This document shows, piece by piece, positions 9,274 to 18,085 of a stretch of DNA of 64,000 bases. Under the pieces are notes generated by a model that had not been told where the DNA came from, did not search any database, and worked only from the letters and a program-made list of their open reading frames with translations. Within the stretch, counting starts at the first letter, position 1, and each line of letters begins with the position of its first letter. Origin of the DNA: Clostridiaceae bacterium (GTDB taxonomy: Bacteria > Bacillota > Clostridia > Lachnospirales > Lachnospiraceae); NCBI GenBank assembly GCA_902362865.1, contig CABIYE010000002.1, forward strand, positions 62,001-126,000, written 5' to 3'. The translations under genes and the position numbers were made by a program.

Positions 9274-9763
9274 GGTCTTCCTCCTTATAGAAAAAAAGAA
9301 TGAAAAAAATAAGCAGAACCACGCTGACTGTTACAAAAATATCTGCTACATTGAAAACAGGGAAATCAATCAATTTAAAATAGAAGAAATCAATTACATA
9401 TCCCAGTCTCATCCGGTCAATACTATTGCCGATTGCCCCGACTGCTATCATAACAGCACATATTCTGAGAGGTAAAAAATGTTTGTTCATCGGAATCCGC
9501 AAATAAAGTACAATAATAAATATAAGAATGACAACCGCACTTGCCAAAAAGAAGATTTGCTGATTCTGGAAAAGCCCGAATGCAGCTCCCTTGTTCTCCA
9601 GATAATACAGTTCAAAAACTCCCGGGAATAACACAAGTGGCGCCTTCCCTTTTAAGTAAGTGACAGCCAGATATTTTGTCCATTGATCCAGCATTACACA
9701 TGCGGATATCAGAAAAATAGCTGCAAAATAATGGAATAGCCGTTTCGTTTTTTTTGGTTTCAT
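9251..9763 (-). CDS. lspA: Lipoprotein signal peptidase
   Basis: Membrane aspartyl protease that removes signal peptides from prolipoproteins. The 170-residue protein has four hydrophobic segments and the conserved blocks NKGAAFGLF, GNSIDRMRLGYVIDFF and FNVADIFV, the last two carrying the catalytic aspartates. Its likely substrates include the lipoprotein D,D-carboxypeptidase at 14581-15552. Confidence 0.95.
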   Translation of the reverse strand: MKPKKTKRLFHYFAAIFLISACVMLDQWTKYLAVTYLKGKAPLVLFPGVFELYYLENKGAAFGLFQNQQIFFLASAVVILIFIIVLYLRIPMNKHFLPLRICAVMIAVGAIGNSIDRMRLGYVIDFFYFKLIDFPVFNVADIFVTVSVVLLIFFILFFYKEEDLDKILHY

Positions 9764-9808
9764 AGGTATTCAAGTATCCTCTCCTGCAGTAAATACTACA
9801 ATATATTT

Positions 9809-10564
9809 TTACACATACTTATTAACGGTGATATAGAAACGTCCTTTCTTTGTCTCTGATAATACACCGTTATAGGAAATTTTTCCCATACCACGTACAG
9901 AGATCACGTCTCTTTCTTTCAGATGGTACCCATTGGATGTAATCAGCCTGCCATTAACAAATACTTTGCCATCTGTGATAAATCCGGTTAATTTGCTGCG
10001 GGATAATGGAAATGCCACGGAAAGGACTGTGTCCAGTCTGACAGATGCAACTGTACCCTTGATTTCTTGAAAAGCAGGTGTATAGGAAAAATCTGACGGA
10101 GGAATCTCGGCGGCCGTTACAGATGTATGCCGTATTCTGGTCAGATTGTCTATTATAAAGCGGGATATAGAATCACACACAAAAAGGATACATTCCTTTT
10201 CGCCGATTAGTAAATCACCAATTTTGCATCGCTCTATCCCTAAATTCAAAACAGCTCCCAGATAATCTCTGTGAGTAAGCTGTTCTGCAAATTTTGGTGC
10301 AGATGGAACGATCTTCAGCACAGAAACAGGATAACTATACTCATAATAAAGAGCATCAGGTAGAAAGGCAACCATCTGACGCTCGGAAGCTTCATAACCA
10401 CCATATGTTTCATAATTCGCAGAAAACATATTCTTGGGTGTAGAATGCAGTATATTTAATTCATTAAGATTCAGAAAATCCGAGAAAGTAACGATATCCC
10501 TTTTGTAAGCTGTCTCGGATAAGTCTATCAGATGCTTCTGAAGCATCAATTCTTCCTTATTCAT
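9809..10564 (-). CDS. ylmH: S4-domain RNA-binding protein YlmH
   Basis: The 251-residue protein has the YlmH N-terminal region (FSDFLNLNELNIL) and a C-terminal S4 domain (about residues 170-235, with LSRSKLTGFITDGKVFVNG). YlmH proteins are linked to ribosome quality control and sit in the division-associated ylm cluster in Firmicutes. It lies 13 bases after sepF. Confidence 0.9.
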   Translation of the reverse strand: MNKEELMLQKHLIDLSETAYKRDIVTFSDFLNLNELNILHSTPKNMFSANYETYGGYEASERQMVAFLPDALYYEYSYPVSVLKIVPSAPKFAEQLTHRDYLGAVLNLGIERCKIGDLLIGEKECILFVCDSISRFIIDNLTRIRHTSVTAAEIPPSDFSYTPAFQEIKGTVASVRLDTVLSVAFPLSRSKLTGFITDGKVFVNGRLITSNGYHLKERDVISVRGMGKISYNGVLSETKKGRFYITVNKYV

Positions 10565-10577
10565 ATTTCAAATTGTC

Positions 10578-11150
10578 CTAAAACCTCGTTTTCATAGAGG
10601 ATGCATCAAAAGAAGTATTCAACAAATCCTGCAAATCACCGGAAATATCAACATTCGTCGGCGTTACAAGGAATATGTAATTGGAAACTTTCTGAAGATT
10701 TCCATTAATCGCAAAAGCTGCTCCTGAAGTAAAGTCTATAATTCTCTGCGCAATCTCTAAATCCAGCCCCTCGAGGTTCAGAATAACCGTTCTTCCACTG
10801 AGCAGTGTCTCCGTAATCTCTCTTGCATCTTCTACGGAAGATGGCTTGATTACACAAACTTCCATGCTCACACCTGTACTTCTTCTTGCAGGCTGACGCA
10901 TAGGAGTAACCTTATTGCTTACTGTGTGAGAAGCTTTAGACTGCCTGGATGAATAATCATCATAACCTTCGTCGGCATCGTCATAATCATCATAAGTGTC
11001 TTTTGATTTAAAACGGTTCAAAATCCCCTTTTTCGCTGGTTTCTCTTCGTATTCATCATCATATTCATCATCGAAGAAATCATCATTTTCATCGTAATCG
11101 TCATCATCACTCAATTTCATAATATCAAGAAACTTATCTAATACTCCCAT
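10578..11150 (-). CDS. sepF: Cell division protein SepF
   Basis: SepF bundles FtsZ filaments and tethers them to the membrane. The 190-residue protein starts with a short amphipathic N-terminus (MGVLDKFLDIMKLS), continues with a very acidic linker rich in Asp and Tyr (about 15-90) and ends with the compact SepF core (about 94-180, with VILNLEGLD and IIDFTSGAAFAI). The acidic linker is longer than in Bacillus. The neighbours ylmE and ylmH confirm identity; ftsZ is not in this window. Confidence 0.95.
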   Translation of the reverse strand: MGVLDKFLDIMKLSDDDDYDENDDFFDDEYDDEYEEKPAKKGILNRFKSKDTYDDYDDADEGYDDYSSRQSKASHTVSNKVTPMRQPARRSTGVSMEVCVIKPSSVEDAREITETLLSGRTVILNLEGLDLEIAQRIIDFTSGAAFAINGNLQKVSNYIFLVTPTNVDISGDLQDLLNTSFDASSMKTRF

Positions 11151-11183
11151 TTTTTTAACTCTCCTATCTTACTCTTTCGTCAA

Positions 11184-11879
11184 TCATTCGTGAGCATAAT
11201 TTCTTGCACCGAAAAGACCGGTTCCGATACGAACCATTGTTGCTCCTTCTTCAATTGCAACTTCATAATCATTGGTCATCCCCATTGAAAGCATACTCAT
11301 ATTAACATTATTAACTTTTTTCGAGTCAATGTCAACAGATAATTTACGTAAACGGCTAAAATATGGCCTGTTTTCTTCCGGATTTTCGACAAAAGGAGCA
11401 ATTGTCATCAATCCACAGACCTGAATATGTGAAAACTCTGATATTTCTTCAATAAAAGGAAGTACTTCTTCCGGACTCAAGCCGAATTTGCTCTCCTCAC
11501 CTGCAACATTGACTTCAACCAGTATCTTTACTGTTAAATTATGCTTTGCGGCTTCCTTTTCAATTGTCTCAGCAAGTCTTACAGAATCAACGGAATGAAT
11601 ATAATCTACTTTATCAATAATATATTTTACTTTATTGCGTTGTAGATGTCCGATCATATGCCAGGAAATATCCCGGGGAAGAGCATCATATTTCTCGGTA
11701 ATCTCCTGCACTTTATTTTCGCCGAATATTCTTGTGCCGAAGTCATAGGCTTCTTTAAGCATATCGACAGGTTTTGTTTTACTAACCGCAATTAATGTGA
11801 TATCCTCTCTTCTGCGTCCGGAACGATCGCAGGCAGCTTGTATTTTCTTTTCCACTTCTTCAAAATTATCCTTTAACAT
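11184..11879 (-). CDS. ylmE: PLP homeostasis protein YlmE (YggS/PROSC family)
   Basis: Single-domain alanine-racemase-fold protein that binds PLP and maintains its balance. The 231-residue protein has the PLP Lys in LIAVSKTKP (residue 34), the conserved WHMIGHLQRNKVKYI and SMGMTNDYEVAI near the C-terminus. I place the start at 11879 (MLKDNFEEV) because AGGAGGG precedes it; a longer reading to 11924 would overlap the upstream gene and lacks a ribosome binding site. Member of the sepF cluster. Confidence 0.93.
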   Translation of the reverse strand: MLKDNFEEVEKKIQAACDRSGRRREDITLIAVSKTKPVDMLKEAYDFGTRIFGENKVQEITEKYDALPRDISWHMIGHLQRNKVKYIIDKVDYIHSVDSVRLAETIEKEAAKHNLTVKILVEVNVAGEESKFGLSPEEVLPFIEEISEFSHIQVCGLMTIAPFVENPEENRPYFSRLRKLSVDIDSKKVNNVNMSMLSMGMTNDYEVAIEEGATMVRIGTGLFGARNYAHE

Positions 11880-11895
11880 GGTATCCCTCCTGTTT

Positions 11896-13293
11896 TTAAA
11901 ATACAATATCATTTTCGTGAACAATATTGCCGTCTAACGCAATGTGGTCATAATTGGATAATCCATAGTCACTTCCTTCTTCAACAATATAATATTCATC
12001 ACTTTCACACAGGATATTTACCTGACAGAATACGGCATAACCTTTATTTACATTATAAACTCCGGGAAGGCGCTCCCTTTCTTTTAATGTATAGGTTTCC
12101 GATGAGTCCGGTTTTACCAATATGGTTTCTCTGTCAAAATCAGATGGATTCAGATAAATCATCCCGGTATCCTGGTCACGATAGTATACCGTAACCGCTT
12201 CAAACCGTGTTGTATCCGACTCTTCCTGAATTAATACCCCGGTTGATTTGCTGTTCCCGCCCTGTGTCAGATAATCTTCAGGTACTATATAGAAATCTTT
12301 TTGGATTACAGAAGATGTGGGGATTTTAAGCCCGGATTCATCTTCAAGAATTAATTCTATATCCAGGAAACGCTCGCCAGCATATCGAACCATAGAATGG
12401 TCAAATGTAAGGAATGCTAAATGCGTTCCATCGATATCCTTAATAGAAAGCCCTGCCCATGTTGTCTGTCCATCATAAGCAAATCGTACTTTTACACTGG
12501 TACTTTCTTTCAGCTCTTCATTCATTTCATCATCAAGCTCAATTACAATCGTCCAATCTTCACTGGTAACAAGTTTATACACAGGATTGCCGGAATCTAT
12601 CTGTGTGTTATTGTACATCTCTATTTTTTCATAATCCGTCCTGGAAAGATCTTCCTTCGTCACGGTCTCAGCAGTAAGAGATTCGTAGCCATCTACAGAA
12701 TATAGAATAATTCCGTCTTCTTCTGCCGGATAGACATTTAATCCGGTTTGCCCGCTCTGAATCATACTGTTCAGTTGTGCCTGCCTTCCTTGTGCGGAAT
12801 TGGCAGTAATGATATTATTTACAGAATCCTTCAGAGTGTAAACATCTTCATATTTTAGATCGCTAAAACTTTCGATAAAATTCTGTGCTTTAGTTTCGAT
12901 AGAATTTTTCTCTTCAGACGTCAATTCTGTTTCTATAGAATTTCCGTTCTCATCAACAGAAGTTTCCGTAGATGAAAAATCAATTTTTTCATCGGAAAGA
13001 CTATAGACATTCGTTTTTTTACCAACTTTACTGCCTTCTGTGACAAAAAAATTCACATAGCCGCTTCCCTGGGCCGAAACAACCTCTTCTTCACGGATAA
13101 TGATGCCTGTGTAAGAAGTATCTTTAAGAATAGATCCTTCCCGGACTTCGTACACAGATATATGTTTTGCAGTCACATAGGTCAACACAGTAATAACCAG
13201 ATAAATAAAAATAACACCAAAAATTATAACGCCGATATTGATATTCCATTTTTTTCGGTAAACCTGTATATTCGTCAGTTTATTATCAGACAA
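11896..13293 (-). CDS. HlyD-like membrane protein of the division (ylm) cluster
   Basis: The 465-residue protein has one N-terminal membrane segment (about residues 17-40) followed by a large extracellular part. Its first part resembles HlyD/membrane-fusion barrel-sandwich hybrids (SYTGIIIREEEVVSAQGSGYVNFFVTEGSKVGK), with a helical stretch (about 120-190) and a beta-rich C-terminus. No ABC exporter is next to it, so an export-adaptor role is doubtful; its place before ylmE-sepF suggests a wall or division-linked role (inference). Start is TTG at 13291-13293 after AGGAGG. Confidence 0.75.
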   Translation of the reverse strand: MSDNKLTNIQVYRKKWNINIGVIIFGVIFIYLVITVLTYVTAKHISVYEVREGSILKDTSYTGIIIREEEVVSAQGSGYVNFFVTEGSKVGKKTNVYSLSDEKIDFSSTETSVDENGNSIETELTSEEKNSIETKAQNFIESFSDLKYEDVYTLKDSVNNIITANSAQGRQAQLNSMIQSGQTGLNVYPAEEDGIILYSVDGYESLTAETVTKEDLSRTDYEKIEMYNNTQIDSGNPVYKLVTSEDWTIVIELDDEMNEELKESTSVKVRFAYDGQTTWAGLSIKDIDGTHLAFLTFDHSMVRYAGERFLDIELILEDESGLKIPTSSVIQKDFYIVPEDYLTQGGNSKSTGVLIQEESDTTRFEAVTVYYRDQDTGMIYLNPSDFDRETILVKPDSSETYTLKERERLPGVYNVNKGYAVFCQVNILCESDEYYIVEEGSDYGLSNYDHIALDGNIVHENDIVF

Positions 13294-13310
13294 AACATCT
13301 GCCTCCTATA

Positions 13311-14258
13311 TTATAGTTGATTTAATGCGGCTCCATCTAAATAGTGAAACCTTTTTCCCTGAAAGCTTTCCCGTTTTTTCATTTCGGTTCTCACTTCATC
13401 TGTTAATTTCCACCAACTGGTCCCCCAATTGCAAAATACGGAATCTTCTTTCGGAATCCGACTAAATATGCGCTCTACAACGATTTCCGGATTCAGATAT
13501 TCCAAAAAAGTGATCAGCCTATCGATGTATTCTTCTTTTTCACACAGAGTTATTGTACCATTTTCATAAGCTTCACACAATATAGTGTTTTTGGCAATGT
13601 AAAGAGAATGTATTTTTACCATATCTATCTTCATGGCAGATAAGATTTTTGCCGTCTCAACTGCATCTCTTATGGTATCATTCGGAAGGTTCAGGATTAC
13701 ATGTGTGCAAATATCAAAACCATATACTTTAATCTGATTGACTGCATCCAGAAATTCCGCCAGACCGTGTCCACGGTTAATCTGATCCAGAGTATGGTAA
13801 TTCGCCGTCTGGAGTCCAAGTTCGATACAAATATCCAAATGATAATCATCCGACACTTTCTTCAATACATCCAAATATTCTTTACGGATACAATCTGGTC
13901 TGGTAGAAATTGCGATTCCTACAATATCTGAAATCACAGCAGCTTCCACTATATAAGAAGAAAAAAATTCAATCGGCAGAAAAGTGTTCGTATAATTTTG
14001 AAAATATGCAATGAATTTGTGGGCATGGTACTTCTCTTCTATTTTCTGACGGACAGACAACAGTTGTTCCTGAACGGAAATGCCAGAATCTGCAGCTTCA
14101 AATCCGGTACCGGATTCGGCGCAGAATGTACATCCACCCTTACCGGAAATCCTGTTCGGACATGTAACCGGCAGATTAATCGGAAGTTTATAAACTTTTT
14201 CGCCATATTTTCCTTTTAAATATTCAGAATATGTATAATATAATTTTTTGCATTCCAT
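13311..14258 (-). CDS. TIGR01212-type radical SAM protein
   Basis: The 315-residue protein carries the TIGR01212-family start YGEKVYKLPINLPVTCPNR and a radical SAM cluster with an expanded spacing: Cys in TCPNR, then GGCTFC. It is related to the Elp3-like radical SAM group; the substrate is unknown. I set the start at 14258 (MECKKLYYTY), preceded by AGGAAAG; the longer reading to 14303 has no ribosome binding site. It leads the HlyD-ylmE-sepF operon with 17 bases to the next gene. Confidence 0.85.
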   Translation of the reverse strand: MECKKLYYTYSEYLKGKYGEKVYKLPINLPVTCPNRISGKGGCTFCAESGTGFEAADSGISVQEQLLSVRQKIEEKYHAHKFIAYFQNYTNTFLPIEFFSSYIVEAAVISDIVGIAISTRPDCIRKEYLDVLKKVSDDYHLDICIELGLQTANYHTLDQINRGHGLAEFLDAVNQIKVYGFDICTHVILNLPNDTIRDAVETAKILSAMKIDMVKIHSLYIAKNTILCEAYENGTITLCEKEEYIDRLITFLEYLNPEIVVERIFSRIPKEDSVFCNWGTSWWKLTDEVRTEMKKRESFQGKRFHYLDGAALNQL

Positions 14259-14336
14259 AGAAATACTTTCCTTTTTTAGGTATAACTTTTCCTTTTTTGT
14301 CAATCATATATTCATAGATAAAAAGGAGGAACAATC

Positions 14337-14543
14337 ATGAAATGGTTTGACAACACATCATTAACAATCGTTATTATCGGAGCTGTTAACTGGCTCCTTA
14401 TTGGAATCTTCCGTTTTGATCTGGTTGCATTCTTGTTTGGGAACCTGACATGGCTGTCACGAATCATTTATACTATCGTTGGTCTGTGCGGGCTGTATCT
14501 TATCAGCCTTTACGGAAGAATTGGCAGTGCATCAGATGTATAA
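14337..14543 (+). CDS. DUF378 small membrane protein
   Basis: A 68-residue protein with two hydrophobic segments (about 8-30 and 40-60) and the family's AVNWLLIGIFRFDLVAFLFG stretch. Function is unknown. It is a single plus-strand gene between two minus-strand operons with its own strong ribosome binding site (AAGGAGG) and terminator. Confidence 0.85.
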   Translation: MKWFDNTSLTIVIIGAVNWLLIGIFRFDLVAFLFGNLTWLSRIIYTIVGLCGLYLISLYGRIGSASDV

Positions 14544-14548
14544 AACGG

Positions 14549-14586
14549 AAAGAGAGGTATCTAAACAGATGCCCCTCTTTTTATTT
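14549..14586. terminator. Terminator after the DUF378 gene
   Basis: AAAGAGAGGTATCT (about 14549-14562) pairs with AGATGCCCCTCTTT (14567-14580) through a 14-bp stem with one mismatch and one wobble, followed by TTATTTT. The convergent carboxypeptidase gene ends at 14581, so the hairpin may serve both strands. Confidence 0.8.
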
Positions 14587-15552
14587 TGTATTTGGTATCT
14601 GATTGATTAAAGCAGTCATATCTTCATACAATTGCGTTTTAGTCTCGGCACCCATGACAATAGAAATATAGGAAGATCCGGCATCATCCTTATCAAGAAG
14701 AATCAGGCAGTTCCCTGCTTCTCCTGTATATCCCGTTTTCCCGCCGATTATGGCAGCGCCTTCTGGAAGTGATGCCAATCCCCGGGCGTAATAGCTGGTA
14801 GGTTCCCAGGTAATCTGCCTTACGCTTCCGTCTGCCCCTGTAATGTCTGCCGTATACTGGTCGGCACCAATAATCGTCATAAATTCCTGATTTTTAATGC
14901 ACTCATTAAAAATCAAATACATATCATAAGCCGTAGTATAATGGTCATCATCATGAAGCCCGTTTGGCGATGTAAAATGTGTATTTGTTGCCATTAATTC
15001 TGCCGCCTGCTGATTCATAAGTTCGGAAAATTCTTCCGTACTACCGCTGATATACTCTGCAATTGCCACTGCATTATCGTTGCCGGAGTATAAGAGTAAT
15101 CCATAGAGAAGAGCCTCCATGGTAAGCTGATCCCCCTCCTGCAGCCCACAGACCTGATCTTCGATACCGAAGCTGGATGCGGCAGCGGTACTGCTGACGG
15201 TTACAATATCCTCCAGGTTAGAATTCTTAAGTGCAACCAATGCTGTAAGTATTTTCGTTGTACTTGCCGGATAAATGCGGTCATGGATGTGATAAGCATA
15301 TGCAACCTCCCCGCTGTCAACATTAAAAAGTCCTGCAGCGTGCAGAGAAGAATTGCCGGTGAAGCCTGCAATTTCAACATCCTCACTAGCCACACAGAGA
15401 TGTTCCGCAAACAGGCTGCTCTGATATAAATTCTTATTGTAATTTTCTATTTCATACGTTGTTGCTGCATTTCCCCGGCTGCATCCTGTTATGGCAACAA
15501 TACTTACACAGATGCAGCAAAGAAATATTTTGATTCTATCTATACATTTCAC
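14581..15552 (-). CDS. D-alanyl-D-alanine carboxypeptidase (PBP5-like lipoprotein)
   Basis: Trims the terminal D-Ala from peptidoglycan stem peptides outside the cell. The 323-residue protein begins with a lipoprotein signal whose lipobox is AITGC (Cys about 24). The three penicillin-binding motifs are present: STTKI (SxxK), YSGNDNA (SGN) and GGKTGYTG (KTG). It is shorter than DacA/DacF and appears to lack the C-terminal beta domain and amphipathic anchor, consistent with lipid anchoring. The start codon is GTG and overlaps mgsA by 17 bases. Confidence 0.9.
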   Translation of the reverse strand: MKCIDRIKIFLCCICVSIVAITGCSRGNAATTYEIENYNKNLYQSSLFAEHLCVASEDVEIAGFTGNSSLHAAGLFNVDSGEVAYAYHIHDRIYPASTTKILTALVALKNSNLEDIVTVSSTAAASSFGIEDQVCGLQEGDQLTMEALLYGLLLYSGNDNAVAIAEYISGSTEEFSELMNQQAAELMATNTHFTSPNGLHDDDHYTTAYDMYLIFNECIKNQEFMTIIGADQYTADITGADGSVRQITWEPTSYYARGLASLPEGAAIIGGKTGYTGEAGNCLILLDKDDAGSSYISIVMGAETKTQLYEDMTALINQIPNTK

Positions 15553-15931
15553 GCCAGTCTAAATCTCCTCTGTCTATTGCTAAAACAAGTAATTCAGCGG
15601 TGGCAAGATTCGTCGCCATCGGGATATTATGCATATCGCACAGACGAATTACATCATTTACATCCGGTTCATGAGGTTTTACTGTCGACGGATCACGCAA
15701 AAAAATCAAAGCGTCAATATCGTTGTGTCCAATCTGTGCCCCCAATTGCTGCATACCGCCCAGATGCCCGGCGAGGAACTTATGGATAGAGAGATTCGTT
15801 ACCTCTTCAATCAGACGTCCGGTAGTTCCGGTCGCGTATAGTTCATGCTTGCTGAGAATGCCGCGGTATGCGATGCAGAAATTTTGCATCAATGTTTTTT
15901 TTGCGTCATGCGCAATTAAACCTATATTCAT
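15536..15931 (-). CDS. mgsA: Methylglyoxal synthase
   Basis: Converts dihydroxyacetone phosphate to methylglyoxal, a bypass of lower glycolysis when phosphate is limiting. The 131-residue protein has MNIGLIAHDAKK, ATGTTGRLI (phosphate binding), the GGMQQLGAQI loop, FLRDP with the catalytic Asp, and PHEPDVNDVIRLC. The ATG at 15931 has AGGAG eight bases before it; an in-frame GTG at 15940 is less likely. It lies between rodA and the carboxypeptidase gene. Confidence 0.95.
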   Translation of the reverse strand: MNIGLIAHDAKKTLMQNFCIAYRGILSKHELYATGTTGRLIEEVTNLSIHKFLAGHLGGMQQLGAQIGHNDIDALIFLRDPSTVKPHEPDVNDVIRLCDMHNIPMATNLATAELLVLAIDRGDLDWREMYR

Positions 15932-15942
15932 TCTTTTCACTC

Positions 15943-17073
15943 CTATTGATATTTTTTCGGTTGTAAACCTACATTCAGTACAAGCCCAATACCAATGTAT
16001 AAACTAATCAGAGATGTGAGTCCATAACTCACAAAGGGTAATGGGATTCCTGTTGTAGGGAAAAGCTGCGTTGCTACGGCAATATTGATAAATGTTTGTA
16101 TTCCGATAAGTGATCCTACGCCGCAGCATATGATTCTGCCTCCCATAGTCTGCGATCGGATGCCTATCAAAATACACTGAATCACTATTAATAATAACAG
16201 AGCAATGACAATACAGCAACCCACAAATCCCAATTCTTCCCCGACAATAGCAAAAATAAAATCTGTCTGGGGCTCCAGAATAAAATTCCCGTTTTTAACA
16301 GAAGTGGTCGTATTGTTGTTTAGCCCCTTTCCGGTTAATTGTCCGGAACCGATTGCCATAACAGAGTTATTTTGCTGATAAGCATCATCACTGGCGTATT
16401 TCTCCGGCTCAAGCCATGCCAGAATACGTTTTTGCTGATAATCATCCAAAAGTTTTTGATCCGGCTGAACAACAATGCTAAGAGCGACAATTGCCAGTGG
16501 AATTACAATTAACAGGACGGTTCCTATGAATTTATAACTCAGCCCTCCCGCATACATCAGTACGCAGAATAAGGCAGTTGTCGCAATGGTTGTAGACAGA
16601 TTAGGTTCTTTATAAATCAACGCAAGAGGAATGGCGATCAATACAACCGCCTTCAGGATTGTCTTTTTGTCGCTTAAATCTTCTTCATGCTGCATAATAA
16701 ACTTAGCGAAGAAAATAATCAAGAGTATTTTTGCCATCTCTGAAGGCTGAAAATTCGTAAATCCAAGATTGATCCATCTTCTTGCTCCATTCACTACCTC
16801 TCCGATTCCGGGAACAAGGACAATTGCAAGCATGAAAACAGAAAGGAAGTAAAGAATCCAATAAAAATTCATGATCCATATATAATCAATCAGTGAAACA
16901 ACTACCATAACGATGATTCCCAGGACTAACCCCAGAATCTGCCTGCTTTGATAAGGTCTATTCGCACTTCCGATTACTAGTACCCCAAGGCAGGATAAAG
17001 CCAGCACAAGAATAACCAGGCTGAATTTGTAATCTTTTAAATGATAGGGCTTTTTAATAAAAGGTAATTTCAA
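15943..17073 (-). CDS. rodA: SEDS peptidoglycan glycosyltransferase RodA
   Basis: Integral membrane glycan polymerase of the elongation complex, working with PBP2. The 376-residue protein has about ten membrane segments and the SEDS signatures GARRWINLGFTNFQPSEMAKI and FIFAIVGEELGFVGC; the C-terminal GIPLPFVSYGLTSL is also typical. The start codon is TTG (17071-17073), overlapping the minE stop as TTGA, with AGGAG upstream. Linkage to mreBCD, PBP2 and minCDE favours RodA over FtsW. Confidence 0.92.
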   Translation of the reverse strand: MKLPFIKKPYHLKDYKFSLVILVLALSCLGVLVIGSANRPYQSRQILGLVLGIIVMVVVSLIDYIWIMNFYWILYFLSVFMLAIVLVPGIGEVVNGARRWINLGFTNFQPSEMAKILLIIFFAKFIMQHEEDLSDKKTILKAVVLIAIPLALIYKEPNLSTTIATTALFCVLMYAGGLSYKFIGTVLLIVIPLAIVALSIVVQPDQKLLDDYQQKRILAWLEPEKYASDDAYQQNNSVMAIGSGQLTGKGLNNNTTTSVKNGNFILEPQTDFIFAIVGEELGFVGCCIVIALLLLIVIQCILIGIRSQTMGGRIICCGVGSLIGIQTFINIAVATQLFPTTGIPLPFVSYGLTSLISLYIGIGLVLNVGLQPKKYQ

Positions 17074-17282
17074 TTTTTTTCTCCTGTTATTTTAATATGT
17101 ATATGTGTTCGAGTAATGGAAACATCAAAGTCTTCCGGTGTAATTTCAATATATTTTGAAAGTGTCTGCTGCAGCTCGGAACAGATACGTCCGTAAGCAT
17201 CGGGTGTACACTGCACTCTGTCTGATATAACAAGAACCTTCAATCTATCTTTTGCAATTGCTACAGAAGATTTTCCTGCCAT
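17070..17282 (-). CDS. minE: Cell division topological specificity factor MinE
   Basis: Stimulates MinD ATPase and restricts MinCD to the poles. The 70-residue protein is shorter than E. coli MinE (88) at the N-terminus but keeps the anti-MinCD part AKDRLKVLVISDRVQ and the topological domain YGRICSELQQTLSKYIEI. A MinE-based Min system distinguishes this organism from Bacillus, which uses DivIVA/MinJ. Confidence 0.93.
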   Translation of the reverse strand: MAGKSSVAIAKDRLKVLVISDRVQCTPDAYGRICSELQQTLSKYIEITPEDFDVSITRTHIHIKITGEKN

Positions 17283-17293
17283 CCCGCTCCCTC

Positions 17294-18085
17294 CTAATTT
17301 CTCTTTAAAATGCGGGAGAGTCTGGAGAAAAATCCCTGTCCTGCATTCAAATCAAGGAAGGGAACTTCGATTCCCAAAATCCGCTTACAGATATTGATAT
17401 AGGCATTCCCGGCTAAACTTTCCGTTCCTATTACCGGTTCTCCCTGATTGGTGCCGATAACAACCTGTTCATCGTCCGGTATGGCTCCGATTAGCGGAAC
17501 AGAAAGTATTTCTGTCACATCATCCACCGACATCATATCTCCACGCTTTACCATATCGGTCCGGATACGGTTAATAATTAAATCTGTTTTCCTGATTCCG
17601 TTTGTCTCAAGAAGACCTATAATACGGTCAGCATCGCGGATCGCAGAAACTTCCGGAGTCGTTACCACAAGTGCCCGGTCTGCTCCTGCAATTGCATTCT
17701 GAAATCCTTGTTCAATACCTGCCGGGCAATCCAAAAGGATATAATCATATTCTTCTCTCAGCTCTGCAGTAAGCTTTCTCATCTGTTCCGGCGATATTGC
17801 GGTTTTATCCTTTGTCTGTGCCGAAGGAAGAAGATAAAGATTTTCATATCGTTTATCTCTAATCAGCGCCTGCTTCAACCGGCAGGTTCCTTCAATCACA
17901 TCTACTAGATTATATACGATTAAATTTTCTAGTCCCAGAACGACATCAAGATTCCGGAGTCCAAGATCTGTATCTATGATTACAGTTTTTTTATCCAGCC
18001 TTGAAAGTCCTGCGCCTAAATTTGCGGTAGTTGTTGTCTTGCCAACACCGCCTTTTCCTGATGTAACTACGATAACTTCGCCCAT
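17294..18085 (-). CDS. minD: Septum site-determining ATPase MinD
   Basis: Membrane-bound deviant-Walker ATPase that recruits MinC. The 263-residue protein shows TSGKGGVGKTTTTANLG (residues 8-24), switch I/II DTDLGLRNLD and DCPAGIE, and ends in an amphipathic membrane-targeting helix (FFSRLSRILKRN). It overlaps minC by 19 bases, so the two are translationally coupled. Confidence 0.96.
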   Translation of the reverse strand: MGEVIVVTSGKGGVGKTTTTANLGAGLSRLDKKTVIIDTDLGLRNLDVVLGLENLIVYNLVDVIEGTCRLKQALIRDKRYENLYLLPSAQTKDKTAISPEQMRKLTAELREEYDYILLDCPAGIEQGFQNAIAGADRALVVTTPEVSAIRDADRIIGLLETNGIRKTDLIINRIRTDMVKRGDMMSVDDVTEILSVPLIGAIPDDEQVVIGTNQGEPVIGTESLAGNAYINICKRILGIEVPFLDLNAGQGFFSRLSRILKRN

